NCBI RefSeq assembly: GCF_025821625.1 | Contig: NZ_JACKSH010000123.1 | Location: 1-43,254, forward strand | DNA from: Mycolicibacterium pyrenivorans | Lineage (GTDB): Bacteria; Actinomycetota; Actinomycetes; Mycobacteriales; Mycobacteriaceae | Reading direction: 5' to 3' | Length of the DNA: 43,254 bases | Shown: positions 18,285 to 26,192 of the stretch, piece after piece | Numbering within the stretch: position 1 is the stretch's first letter | Layout: each line of letters starts with the position of its first letter | Notes under the pieces: model-generated | What the model saw: the letters and a program-made list of their open reading frames with translations, nothing else | Told to the model about the DNA's origin: nothing | Databases searched by the model: none | Position numbers and translations under genes: made by a program

Positions 18285-19190
18285 ATGAGAAGTCCCGCCA
18301 TCCGAACGTCGACCAAGCGACGCCGGGCCCTGCTCGCGTGCGGTCTGGGCGCGGTGCTGGTCGCGGTCGGCGCCTGCTCGACCACCGATCCAGGCTCCGG
18401 AAGCCCAACAGGCGATGGCGGCACGCTCGAGCGCATCAAGGCGGACAAGAAGATCAACGTCGGCTTCGCCAACGAACGGCCCTACGCGTACCGGGAGAAC
18501 GGCCAATTGGTCGGCGAGGATCCCGCGATCCACGGCTACATCTTCGACCAGATCGGCGGTGTCACCCTGGAGCCGCACCTGTTCGAGTTCGGCTCGCTCA
18601 TCCAGGCGCTCAACTCCAAGCGAGTCGACGTGGTGACCGCCGGTATGTTCATCACCCCGGAGCGCTGCGAGCAGGCGGCCTTCAGTAACCCGGTGTATGT
18701 GGCCACGACCTCGCTGCTGGTGCGGCGTGGCAACCCCAAGGGCCTCACCGACTACGCCTCGGTCGCCAACGGCGATGCGCGGCTCGCCGTTATGAACGGC
18801 GCCGTGGAGGTCGATCAGGCGAAGGGTTCCGGTGTTCCCGACGACCGACTGCAGATCGTCGCTGACCAACAGGCGGGCCTGGATGCGGTCAGGTCCGGGC
18901 GCGCCGACGCGTTCGCGCTGACCAGCATCTCGTTGCGGGCGCTGGCGGCCAGCGACGATTCCATCGAGGTGAGCGAGGCCTTCGTACCCGTCGTCGACGG
19001 TGAGGAGCAGCTCGGCGCCGGTGCGGCGGTCTTCCGCCGAAGCGACACCGAGCTGCGGGAGGCGTTCAACGAGAAGCTCGCCGAACTGGTCCAGAGCCCC
19101 AAGTGGCTCGAACTCGTCGAGCCCTACGGCTTCACCGAGGCCGAGCGTCCCGACCCGGAGTTGACAGCCGAGCAGCTCTGCCAGGGCTGA
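18285..19190 (+). CDS. ehuB: Ectoine/hydroxyectoine-type ABC transporter substrate-binding lipoprotein (EhuB-like)
   Basis: 301 residues with a lipoprotein signal: basic start, hydrophobic core and lipobox VGAC with Cys31 as the lipidation site. The mature part is a family 3 solute-binding protein. Several stretches are EhuB-like: VGFANERPYAYRENGQLVGE, FEFGSLIQALNSKRVDVVTAGMFITPERCEQAAFSNP. In EhuB the aromatic residues of these loops form the cage that binds ectoines. The likely role is capture of the compatible solutes ectoine/hydroxyectoine, or of a polar amino acid. The next three genes encode two permeases and an ATPase, so the transporter is complete. No ectoine-degradation genes are present, so the ligand may be kept as an osmoprotectant. 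Confidence 0.85.
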   Translation: MRSPAIRTSTKRRRALLACGLGAVLVAVGACSTTDPGSGSPTGDGGTLERIKADKKINVGFANERPYAYRENGQLVGEDPAIHGYIFDQIGGVTLEPHLFEFGSLIQALNSKRVDVVTAGMFITPERCEQAAFSNPVYVATTSLLVRRGNPKGLTDYASVANGDARLAVMNGAVEVDQAKGSGVPDDRLQIVADQQAGLDAVRSGRADAFALTSISLRALAASDDSIEVSEAFVPVVDGEEQLGAGAAVFRRSDTELREAFNEKLAELVQSPKWLELVEPYGFTEAERPDPELTAEQLCQG

Positions 19191-19195
19191 GCCTG

Positions 19196-19894
19196 GTGTT
19201 CGCCGAACTCGCCGACGCCGCACCGCTGTTCCTGCACGGCGCGGGGGTGACCGTGCTGTACACCGTGCTGGGCGCCCTGGCGGCGCTGGTCGTGTCGTTC
19301 GTGTTCGGCTTGATGGCGTTGTCGCGCTGGATGCTCGTGCGCGGGGTCTCCCGCACCATCGTGGAGTTCTTCCGCGGCACCTCGCTGGTGATCCAGTTGC
19401 TGTGGATCTTCTTCGTGCTGCCGCAACTGGGCCTGCGCTTCGAGCCGATGGCGGCGGCCACCATCGCGTTCGGTCTCAACTTCGGCGCGTACGGCTCCGA
19501 GGTCGTCCGCGGCGCGATCGCGTCGGTGCCCAAGACCCAGTGGGAAGCCAGCGTCGCGCTCAGCCTCGGCCGGTTCCGACGGATGCGCCGGGTCATCATG
19601 CCGCAAGCCCTCCCGGAGATGATCCCCCCGTTCGGCAACCTGTGGATCCAGATCCTCAAGAGTTCGTCGCTGCTGTACCTGATCGGGATCACCGAACTCA
19701 CCTTCGAGGTGAAGCAGCTGCAGTTCGACGTGGGCAGCATGGCCGCGTTCAGCATCGCGCTGGTCGTGTACTTCCTGTTGGCGCAGGTCCTCGTCGCCAT
19801 GATCCGCTGGGTCGAGGCCCGCGCCGCCGCGCGGGTGGGCCGCGGCCCGAAGGCCGTCGTCATCGAGCAGCCGCAGGCGGTGACACCGGCATGA
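19196..19894 (+). CDS. ehuC: ABC transporter permease (EhuC-like)
   Basis: 232 residues from GTG 19196, five bases after the EhuB stop. It is a HisM/GlnP-type permease with about five membrane helices. The first cytoplasmic signature VEFFRGTSLVIQLLWIFFVLPQLGL and the EAA loop (WEASVALSLGRFRRMRRVIMPQALPEMIPP) that docks to the ATPase are both evident. The helix-rich NLWIQILKSSSLLYLIGITELTFEV is also family-typical. It should form a heterodimer with the next permease. Its last four bases overlap the next start (ATGA), which supports coupled translation. Confidence 0.87.
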   Translation: MFAELADAAPLFLHGAGVTVLYTVLGALAALVVSFVFGLMALSRWMLVRGVSRTIVEFFRGTSLVIQLLWIFFVLPQLGLRFEPMAAATIAFGLNFGAYGSEVVRGAIASVPKTQWEASVALSLGRFRRMRRVIMPQALPEMIPPFGNLWIQILKSSSLLYLIGITELTFEVKQLQFDVGSMAAFSIALVVYFLLAQVLVAMIRWVEARAAARVGRGPKAVVIEQPQAVTPA

Positions 19895-20559
19895 CCAGCG
19901 ATCGCAGCCTGTGGGACTGGGAGTACGCGCGCGAAGTGCTTCCAGGACTGGTCGCGGCGTTCTTCAAGTTCACCCTGGGAATCACCGCGGCGGCGTCGGC
20001 GGTGGCGATCGTGCTGGGCCTGGTGCTGGTGCTGGGCCGACGCGCGAACACCCGCTGGATCTCGTGGCCGGTCTACGCGGTGGTGGAGTTCGTGCGCAGC
20101 ACCCCGATCCCGATCCAGTTGTTCTTCGTCTACTTCGGACTCCCGGCGCTCGGTGTCCGGCCCAGCGCGTTGGTCACCGGCGTCGCAGTGCTCGGGGTGC
20201 ATTACGCCTGTTACATGTCGGAGGTCTATCGCGCGGGCATCGACGCGATCCCCGTGGGCCAGTGGGAAGCGTGCACAGCGCTGTCGCTGCCCCCGCACCG
20301 GACGTGGCGTGCGGTGATCCTGCCGCAGGTGGCCCGGCGGATCCTGCCGTCGACCGGTAACCAGATCATCGCGCTGTTCAAGGAGACCCCGTTCCTGATC
20401 GTCATCGGCGTCACGGAGATGGTCACGGTGGCCAATCAGTTCGGCGGCCAGAACTACCGCTACATCGAGCCGATCACCATCGCAGGCCTGATCTTCCTGG
20501 CAGCGAGCTACCCCACGTCGGTCCTGATGAGAAGACTGGAGATCCGCCTTGTCCGATGA
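19891..20559 (+). CDS. ehuD: ABC transporter permease (EhuD-like)
   Basis: 222 residues, starting at an ATGA overlap with the previous gene. It is a second polar-amino-acid-type permease. VVEFVRSTPIPIQLFFVYFGLP and the EAA loop WEACTALSLPPHRTWRAVILPQVARR are conserved, and FKETPFLIVIGVTEMV forms a late helix. About five membrane segments are predicted by eye. It probably pairs with EhuC in the inner membrane. The frame continues upstream through ehuC, but that extension is out of frame with ehuC and not family-like. Confidence 0.87.
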   Translation: MTSDRSLWDWEYAREVLPGLVAAFFKFTLGITAAASAVAIVLGLVLVLGRRANTRWISWPVYAVVEFVRSTPIPIQLFFVYFGLPALGVRPSALVTGVAVLGVHYACYMSEVYRAGIDAIPVGQWEACTALSLPPHRTWRAVILPQVARRILPSTGNQIIALFKETPFLIVIGVTEMVTVANQFGGQNYRYIEPITIAGLIFLAASYPTSVLMRRLEIRLVR

Positions 20560-21340
20560 TGGTTCGGCGACCCCGATGGTCCGCTTCGAGGACGTGGTCA
20601 AGCGCTTCGGCGACAAGACCGTGCTCGACGGGATGAACTTCACCGTCGCCCCCGGCGAAAGAGTCACGCTCATCGGGCCGTCCGGCTCAGGCAAGACGAC
20701 GATCCTGCGCCTGCTGATGACGCTGGAGCGGGTCACCGACGGCGTCATCTGGGTCGACGGCGAACCGTTGACCCACGAGCGTCGCGGCGCTCGTCTCGTG
20801 CCGGCCTCGGAGCGGCATCTACGGCGGGTCCGTCGCCGCATCGGAATGGTGTTTCAGCAGTTCAATCTGTTCCCGAACATGACGGTGATCGAGAACCTGA
20901 TGGAGGCGCCGATGTCGGTGCTGGGCCTGCCCAAGGATCAGGCACGCACCCGCGGCACCGAACTGCTGGACAAGGTCGGCCTGGCCGACTTCGTCGACGC
21001 GCACCCCACGACCCTGTCCGGCGGGCAGCAGCAACGCGTGGCGATCGCGCGGGCGTTGGCGATGGAACCCGACATCCTGCTGCTCGACGAGGTCACCTCC
21101 GCACTCGACCCCGAGCTGGTCGTCGACGTGCTGGCCGTCCTGCGCGACATCGCCGACACCACCGACATCACCATGCTGATCGTGACGCACGAGATGCACT
21201 TCGCGCGCGACGTCTCCGATCGGATTCTGATGTTCGACAACGGGGTGATCATCGAGGACGGCCCCCCGGCGAAGATCTTCAACGAGCCCGAACACGAGCG
21301 CACGCGCACTTTCCTGAAAGCGGTTCTGGAGGACCGGTGA
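20549..21340 (+). CDS. ehuA: ABC transporter ATP-binding protein (EhuA-like)
   Basis: 263 residues from TTG 20549, with GGAG about 8 nt upstream; the start overlaps ehuD by 11 bp. ATG 20576 is an alternative. All ATPase motifs are visible: Walker A GPSGSGKTT (43-51), Q-loop VFQQFNLFPNMTV, signature LSGGQQQR, Walker B ILLLDEVTSALD and H-loop VTHEMHF. Walker B reads DEV where most polar-amino-acid ATPases have DEP. It energises uptake through EhuC/EhuD. It ends the operon; the next gene, lpqV, has its own leaderless promoter. Confidence 0.9.
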   Translation: MSDDGSATPMVRFEDVVKRFGDKTVLDGMNFTVAPGERVTLIGPSGSGKTTILRLLMTLERVTDGVIWVDGEPLTHERRGARLVPASERHLRRVRRRIGMVFQQFNLFPNMTVIENLMEAPMSVLGLPKDQARTRGTELLDKVGLADFVDAHPTTLSGGQQQRVAIARALAMEPDILLLDEVTSALDPELVVDVLAVLRDIADTTDITMLIVTHEMHFARDVSDRILMFDNGVIIEDGPPAKIFNEPEHERTRTFLKAVLEDR

Positions 21341-21381
21341 CGTGATCCCGGCCGGGGATGGGCACATCGAGGGCCGTTGCA

Positions 21382-21393
21382 TAGATTGTCGGC
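21382..21393 (+). promoter_or_regulatory. -10 box of a leaderless lpqV transcript
   Basis: TAGATT (21382-21387) lies 6 nt before ATG 21394, without a ribosome binding site. Confidence 0.5.
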
Positions 21394-21822
21394 ATGCCTA
21401 GGTACGTCATGGGTGTCGCCGGCCTCGTCGTCGCGGCTTCGGTGGTTCTGTCCGGATGCTCGTCGAGCACCGAACCGGAACCCACGTCGGCACCCACCGC
21501 TTCGCCCACGTCATCAGCGACCCCCACCCCGGTGGCACCCGGGGAGGTCGGGGTGTCCCCCGGCGGGGTGACCACCGCGGTCGGGGCTCCCGCGGAGTCC
21601 ACCGAGGACGACTACTTCCAGGCGTGCCTGGCCGCGAGGACCTGGATGGACCAACAGGGCGGCGACCCCAAGACGCAGATCGAGCCGTACCTGAAGTCGG
21701 TTCAGACCGCCGAATCCGTCGGTCCCGGAACGTTCGACGAACGGTGGTCGGACCTGTCGCCAGGCCGGCAGTCCGCGGTCATCGTCGCGGTCGAGGCGGC
21801 CGCCGACGCACTCTGCGGTTAG
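21394..21822 (+). CDS. lpqV: Lipoprotein LpqV
   Basis: 142 residues, against 139 in M. tuberculosis LpqV (Rv1064c). The signal sequence ends in a lipobox VLSGC, so Cys22 is the likely acylated residue. A linker rich in T, S, P and A (about residues 25-60) precedes a folded domain with two cysteines (YFQACLAARTWM and the final ADALCG) that could form a disulfide outside the membrane. The function is unknown. The position next to the patatin genes is conserved with M. tuberculosis, as far as I recall. It converges on the ArsR-SRPBCC gene; their stops overlap by 4 bp. Confidence 0.88.
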   Translation: MPRYVMGVAGLVVAASVVLSGCSSSTEPEPTSAPTASPTSSATPTPVAPGEVGVSPGGVTTAVGAPAESTEDDYFQACLAARTWMDQQGGDPKTQIEPYLKSVQTAESVGPGTFDERWSDLSPGRQSAVIVAVEAAADALCG

Positions 21823-22628
21823 CTGCTGCCGACCGGTGCAGTCTCTGATTCGAGGCCGCTCTTCAAATCGGACAGCTTCGACGGCCAGCCGCCCGAGACG
21901 AGTTGACGCACAATGCTTCCCGGCGGGAACCCGGTCTGGATGACGGTCAGCTTGACGCGGCCGTCGTCGACGGGCTCGATATCGAACGTCACCTTCGACC
22001 TGGGCTCGGCGGCGGCCTGCTCGATGACCTCGGGTGACAGGCCGACGGCCGTCAACTCGGACGTGAACGTGTGGAAGGTGAACGCCAACCGCCGGTACGG
22101 ATCGGACTCCAGGATCACCTGCTCGGGGCCGGTGATGTTCAGATCACCGTCGCGCCAGTCGAACGTCGACCCGACGTTCCAGTCGGAAACCAGGCCGTGG
22201 CCCATGTAGCGCGCCGAGAACACCGGGTCGGTGACCACCTGCCAGAGCCGCTGCGGCGTGGTCCGGATATAGGTGGTGTAGACGAAGTCGGTGCTGTCGG
22301 CGGCGTCGTTGTGTCCCATGGATTCTCGCTCCAATACTGTCTTGAGGTCGGCGAGCGTCTGTGCCCGCACTCGGTCGTAGTGGGTGATCCAGCGGTCGGC
22401 GATGGCGTTGATCGGCTCGGCGTTGAGGTAGTGCAGCTTCTCCCTGCCGCGCCACACGATGCTGACGAGGTTGGCGTCCTCGAGCACCTTGAGGTGCTTG
22501 CTCACCGATTGCCGGGCCATGTCGAGCCCGGCGCACAGTTCCCTCAAGCTCTGCCCGTTGCGGGCGTTCAAGCTGTCGAGAAGGCGTCGCCGGCTCGGGT
22601 CGGCGAGCGCCTTGAACACCTCGTCCAT
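21819..22628 (-). CDS. ArsR-family regulator fused to an SRPBCC (AHSA1-like) domain
   Basis: 269 residues. Residues 1-100 are an ArsR-type winged helix: MDEVFKALADPSRRRLLDSL, recognition helix DMARQSVSKHLKVLEDANLV, wing WRGREKLHYLN. From about 110 on an SRPBCC domain of the activator-of-Hsp90 type follows (VYTTYIRTTPQRLWQVVTDP to VRQLVSGGWPSKLSDLKSGLE). Such fusions are one-component regulators in which the SRPBCC cavity may bind a small hydrophobic ligand. No metal-site cysteines are seen. ATG 22628 is chosen; the frame is open upstream across the operators but that part is not protein-like. Two palindromes directly upstream suggest autoregulation and control of the divergent patatin gene. 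Confidence 0.9.
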   Translation of the reverse strand: MDEVFKALADPSRRRLLDSLNARNGQSLRELCAGLDMARQSVSKHLKVLEDANLVSIVWRGREKLHYLNAEPINAIADRWITHYDRVRAQTLADLKTVLERESMGHNDAADSTDFVYTTYIRTTPQRLWQVVTDPVFSARYMGHGLVSDWNVGSTFDWRDGDLNITGPEQVILESDPYRRLAFTFHTFTSELTAVGLSPEVIEQAAAEPRSKVTFDIEPVDDGRVKLTVIQTGFPPGSIVRQLVSGGWPSKLSDLKSGLESETAPVGSS

Positions 22629-22647
22629 GTCTCCAGTTCTCCCACAT

Positions 22648-22667
22648 ATGCAGCCTGGCGGCTGCAT
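22648..22667. promoter_or_regulatory. Operator 1 in the ArsR/patatin divergent promoter
   Basis: ATGCAGCC-N4-GGCTGCAT, a perfect inverted repeat with 8-bp arms, 19 bp upstream of the regulator start. It shares its half-site with operator 2. Confidence 0.65.
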
Positions 22668-22679
22668 GTTCGAGAATAG

Positions 22680-22695
22680 GCAGCCATATGGCTGC
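22680..22695. promoter_or_regulatory. Operator 2 in the ArsR/patatin divergent promoter
   Basis: GCAGCCATATGGCTGC is a perfect 16-bp palindrome. Its centre is 30 bp from that of operator 1, about three helical turns, so two dimers would bind the same DNA face. It lies 32 bp upstream of the patatin start. Confidence 0.65.
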
Positions 22696-22727
22696 ATGTC
22701 AACATGTCGGCTCCGCGAGGGCGCAGA

Positions 22728-23711
22728 ATGAGATCCATGCGGGTTGCACTGGCGCTGGGCAGCGGCGGGGCCCGTGGCTACGCGCATATCGGCGTGATCA
22801 ACGAGCTGCACGAGCGGGGTCACGAGATCGTCGGCATCGCCGGCTCCTCGATGGGGGCGTTGGTGGGCGGGCTGGAAGCGGCCGGAAAACTCGACGAATA
22901 TGCTTTGTGGGCAAGCTCTTTGACACAGCGCGCGGTGCTGCGACTCCTCGATCCGTCGATCACCTCGGCGGGTGTGCTGCGCGCGGAGCGCATCCTCGAG
23001 GCGGTCCGCGACATCCTGGGTGAGGTCACCATCGAGGAACTGCCGGTGCCGTTCACGTCGGTGGCCACCGACCTGATCACCGGGAAGTCGGTCTGGATGC
23101 AGCGCGGTCCGGTGGACGACGCGATCCGGGCATCCATCGCCATCCCCGGTGTCATCACGCCCCATGTGCTGGACGGCCGGCTACTCGCCGACGGCGGCAT
23201 CCTCGACCCGATCCCGATGGCGCCCATCGCCGCGGTCAACGCGGACGCGACGATCGCGGTCAGCCTGTCCGGGGATGACCCCGACGCCCACCACGACGAG
23301 CGGGAATCCCGGCGCACCGCGGAATGGCTCAACCGCATGTGGCGCAGCACGTCGTCGCTGCTGGACACCAAGGCCGCGCGATCCCTGCTGGACACGCCCA
23401 CGGGTCGCACCGTGCTGGATCGCTTCATCGCGTCCGAGGACGAGGAGACCGGCGAGGAACCGAGCCTGCCCGTCGTGCCCAAGCTGGGTGGGTTCGAGGT
23501 CCTCAACCGCACGATCGACATCGCCCAGGCCGCGCTGGCCCGTCACACGCTGGCGGCCTATCCCCCCGATCTGCTGATCGAGGTCCCGCGCACGGTGTGC
23601 CGCAGCCTGGACTTCCACCGCGCCAACGAGGTCATCGACATCGGACAGGCACTCGCGGACGCGGCGCTCGACGCCCTCGACGCCCTCGAGGAGAGGTCCT
23701 CAGAGCCCTAG
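22728..23711 (+). CDS. Patatin-like phospholipase (Rv1063c-like)
   Basis: 327 residues. The patatin core is complete: oxyanion motif GSGGARG (11-17), nucleophile elbow GIAGSSMGAL with Ser41, and the catalytic Asp155 in LLADGGILDP. Such enzymes are Ser-Asp dyad acyl hydrolases that act on phospholipids or other acyl esters. There is no signal peptide. ATG 22728 has GAGGG 6 nt upstream; ATG 22737 is an alternative that begins directly at the patatin domain. The divergent ArsR-SRPBCC gene and its two operators indicate regulation. The 3' end overlaps a second patatin gene on the other strand by 12 bp. Confidence 0.88.
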   Translation: MRSMRVALALGSGGARGYAHIGVINELHERGHEIVGIAGSSMGALVGGLEAAGKLDEYALWASSLTQRAVLRLLDPSITSAGVLRAERILEAVRDILGEVTIEELPVPFTSVATDLITGKSVWMQRGPVDDAIRASIAIPGVITPHVLDGRLLADGGILDPIPMAPIAAVNADATIAVSLSGDDPDAHHDERESRRTAEWLNRMWRSTSSLLDTKAARSLLDTPTGRTVLDRFIASEDEETGEEPSLPVVPKLGGFEVLNRTIDIAQAALARHTLAAYPPDLLIEVPRTVCRSLDFHRANEVIDIGQALADAALDALDALEERSSEP

Positions 23712-24575
23712 GAACCGGGCCACCCGAGACGCCTCCCGGCGTCCCTGGGCGCGGCCCGCCTCCGCCGACGGCGCGCGGCAGGCCGGGTCCAAGGGGTTGG
23801 GCCCGTAGGCGGCGATCGACTCGGGATCGGCGAACACCGCGAGGCTCGCTCCGGGAAATGCGCCGATCTCCTCGGCCGCGGCCGTCCCCCACGGCGACGG
23901 CGAGTCCTGCCCGGACGGCACCAGGGCGACCGCGACGCCGCAGTCCTGCACCGCCGAGATGTTGACCGTGCTGCCCACCCCGCCATCCATGAAGCGACGA
24001 TCACCGATGGTGACCGGCGGCCACGCCCCGGGCACCGCGCAGCTCGCGGCCACCGCGTCGACCAGTTCGACGCCGGACTCGTTGTCGAACACGACGAGTT
24101 CGCCTGTGGCGATGTCGATTCCGGTGATACGCAGGGTCCGCTGCGGCCAGTCGTGGGACGGCAGACGTCGTGCGATCACCTCGCGGCGCACCGATTCGGC
24201 GACGGCGTCGGGCCGCCTGGAGGCGTCCAGGGCCACCGCACCGATCTTCTGCAGCTTCTGTTCCTTCGTCGCGCCCGGGGTGAGCATCGCGCTCAGGAAC
24301 AGCTCGGTGATGGCGTCGATCGTGACGCCCGGATGTATCTCGTGCGCTCCACCCGTCTCCGACACCTGCCGGGCGAACAACTCGTCGAGCGACACCCCGC
24401 TGCCGAGCTGAGCGGCCACCGTCGACCCCGCGGAGGTGCCGAGCAACACGTCGGCGCCCAGCAGCGCCTGAGCCGCCTCGGGAACCTCGTCGGAGATCCC
24501 CAGCAGGACACCGGTTTCCCACGCGATTCCGGCCAGTCCCCCACCGGCCAGGACCAGCGCTCGATCCTCCGCCAT
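23700..24575 (-). CDS. Second patatin-like phospholipase (Rv1062-like)
   Basis: 291 residues. It starts with ALVLAGGGLAGIAWETG, where the GGGLAG is the oxyanion loop; LLGTSAGS gives the nucleophile Ser48, and RFMDGGVGS the catalytic Asp197. It is a distinct subfamily from the tail-to-tail patatin: only the core motifs are shared. No signal peptide is present. ATG 24575 overlaps the stop of the upstream SRPBCC gene (ATGA), so translation is probably coupled. The last residues (REASRVARFLGL) overlap the other patatin's 3' end. Confidence 0.88.
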   Translation of the reverse strand: MAEDRALVLAGGGLAGIAWETGVLLGISDEVPEAAQALLGADVLLGTSAGSTVAAQLGSGVSLDELFARQVSETGGAHEIHPGVTIDAITELFLSAMLTPGATKEQKLQKIGAVALDASRRPDAVAESVRREVIARRLPSHDWPQRTLRITGIDIATGELVVFDNESGVELVDAVAASCAVPGAWPPVTIGDRRFMDGGVGSTVNISAVQDCGVAVALVPSGQDSPSPWGTAAAEEIGAFPGASLAVFADPESIAAYGPNPLDPACRAPSAEAGRAQGRREASRVARFLGL

Positions 24576-25048
24576 CAGCGCAGCAGCTCGGCGGACAGCT
24601 GCTCGAGGGCCTGGCGCGCGAAGCCGCGCCACAGCCTCGCGAACGCAGGCATCGCCAGAGCGGCGGCCGCGGACTTCGGGTGGACGACCCACCGCCAGGT
24701 CACCTCGGTGCCCGTGCCGACGGGTGCGAACCGCCATTCGCCGTCGATGTGGTCCACCAACGGCGCCAGCGGGCCGGTGACACCCGACAGCGTGTAGCCG
24801 AGAACGTTCGGGGCGTCGACGAGGGTCAGCTCCTCACGCATGCTGCCGCCGCCGACCTGGACCACGGTTCGGGTCTGCCCGGCTGTCCCCCATTCCCCGT
24901 CCTGGTCGCGGACGTCCTTCACCGGGGAGATCGGTCCGTACCACCGGCTGAACAGTGTGGGCAGCGGCATCGGCAGCGTGCGCCGGAAGGCGGTGTCGAC
25001 GTCGACGGGGATCGCGCGCGACTGCTCCATCAGATGGGGTCCTGGCAT
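24575..25048 (-). CDS. SRPBCC (polyketide cyclase/START-like) protein (Rv1060-like)
   Basis: 157 residues from ATG 25048, the length I recall for Rv1060; ATG 25030 is an alternative. The SRPBCC layout is visible: an N-terminal strand SRAIPVDVDTAFRRTLPMPL, a central beta sheet (TVVQVGGGSMREELTLVDAPNVLGYTLSGVTG), HIDGEWRFAPVGTGTEVTWRWVVHP, and the long C-terminal helix FARLWRGFARQALEQLSAELL. These proteins bind hydrophobic ligands in a deep cavity; the ligand is not known. It sits between an oxidoreductase gene (15-bp gap) and a patatin gene (ATGA overlap), so the three form one operon, probably under the KstR-type operator at 26137. Confidence 0.85.
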   Translation of the reverse strand: MPGPHLMEQSRAIPVDVDTAFRRTLPMPLPTLFSRWYGPISPVKDVRDQDGEWGTAGQTRTVVQVGGGSMREELTLVDAPNVLGYTLSGVTGPLAPLVDHIDGEWRFAPVGTGTEVTWRWVVHPKSAAAALAMPAFARLWRGFARQALEQLSAELLR

Positions 25049-25062
25049 GAAGGCGATGTTAG

Positions 25063-26112
25063 TCAGCGAAAGCGCGGGGCAGCCTTTCCGCTGATCAGCG
25101 GCAGGTCGAGGTAGGTGGCGATGCCTGCCGGGGCCGCGCACACCGCGGGCACCGAGTTCACGCAGTGCGCGGCGGTGCCGACGACACCGTACTCGGGGCC
25201 CTCACCGCCGACGTCGGACTGAAAACCCTTGACCGACACCGTGAAGTCCGGGTTGCCGCACACCTGCATCTCGTAACGCTGCCCCTCCGGGCCGAACGAC
25301 CATGGGGGGTCGAGGTTCTCCTCGCCCATCAACCAGTTCACCGTCACCCGCACCACGACCTCGCCGTCGGCGAGCGCCTCCCAGTGAAACTTGCGGCCGG
25401 CGACCTGCCCGGGTTCGATCGGGCCCAGCGGCGAGTCGATCGTCGCCGTGGCGACGGCGATCTCCTGCGACGCCCGCACCTTCGGGTCGGCCGCAAACCC
25501 CAACTGGTCCACGCACATTCGGACGGCCTGGATGAAACCCGCGTCGAGCATCTTCTGCATCGGCCCCGTCAGCGCCTTGTCCGGTGTCTCGCCGAACCCC
25601 ATGACGTGGCGCAGCACATCGGGTGCCTCGTAGGTGCGCAGATCGGAGTACTCCTCGGCGCGAACGAACGTCACCCCCGTCGACATCGCCGACAGCATCA
25701 GCGGGAACTTCTCGCTGATGCCTCCGGGAGCGATGCCGGTTCCGTGCAATGTCGCGTTGCCCTCGAGCGCGGCCTGCCGCAGCGGAGCACCGCTTCGCTC
25801 ACTGGGATACAGCCAGCCCACCGGCGTGACGACGTTCTTGCCCGACCTCAGCAGGGACGCGACTTCGTCGGGGTTGGCCATCAGCGGGGTGTAGATGACG
25901 GCGTCGGCGTCCAGCGCCAGGATCTCCTCGACGCTGTTGGTCGCGACCACGCCGAGTGGGTCGGTGCCGGCGATCTCGCCGACGTCGCGGCCGGCTTTGG
26001 CCTGCGAGTGCACCCAGCACCCGACCAGTTCCAGGTCGGGATGCTCCAGCACACCCCTGATGGCAGCGACGCCGACTCCGCCGGTCGCCCACTGCACCAC
26101 GCGCAGTGCCAT
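25063..26112 (-). CDS. NAD(P)-dependent oxidoreductase, dihydrodipicolinate-reductase-like (Rv1059-like)
   Basis: 349 residues against 354 in Rv1059. The N-terminus is a Rossmann fold, VVQWATGGVGVAAIRGVLEHPDLELVG, with the GxGxxx nucleotide motif, followed by DADAVIYTPLMANPDEVASLLRSGKNVVTPVGW, as in DapB and 2,4-diaminopentanoate dehydrogenase relatives. The C-terminal half has a beta-rich substrate domain. The substrate is unknown; the gene's context with lipid-active proteins and the KstR-type operator suggests a sterol- or lipid-linked role. It is the first gene of a three-gene minus-strand operon. ATG 26112 has CGGGAGGAGAC about 8 nt upstream. Confidence 0.85.
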   Translation of the reverse strand: MALRVVQWATGGVGVAAIRGVLEHPDLELVGCWVHSQAKAGRDVGEIAGTDPLGVVATNSVEEILALDADAVIYTPLMANPDEVASLLRSGKNVVTPVGWLYPSERSGAPLRQAALEGNATLHGTGIAPGGISEKFPLMLSAMSTGVTFVRAEEYSDLRTYEAPDVLRHVMGFGETPDKALTGPMQKMLDAGFIQAVRMCVDQLGFAADPKVRASQEIAVATATIDSPLGPIEPGQVAGRKFHWEALADGEVVVRVTVNWLMGEENLDPPWSFGPEGQRYEMQVCGNPDFTVSVKGFQSDVGGEGPEYGVVGTAAHCVNSVPAVCAAPAGIATYLDLPLISGKAAPRFR

Positions 26113-26136
26113 GTCGTCTCCTCCCGGGAGGGAAAC

Positions 26137-26150
26137 TAGAACACGTTCTA
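26137..26150. promoter_or_regulatory. KstR-type operator (TAGAACACGTTCTA)
   Basis: TAGAAC-AC-GTTCTA matches the published KstR motif TnnAACnnGTTnnA at every fixed position. KstR is the TetR-type repressor of cholesterol catabolism. The site is 25 bp upstream of the Rv1059-like gene, so repression of that operon and induction by cholesterol intermediates are expected. Confidence 0.7.
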
Positions 26151-26192
26151 AACAGATCTACACCACCTCGCTGCCGGGGTGGGCGCAAAACC

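Noticed and set aside
19132..20841. 569-codon minus-strand frame over ehuC and ehuD
   Set aside because: Arg/Ser/Thr-rich shadow of two clearly recognisable permeases on the other strand.
22629..23165. N-terminal extension of the ArsR-SRPBCC protein
   Set aside because: It would cross both operators and the patatin gene and has shadow-like composition; ATG 22628 begins the winged-helix domain.
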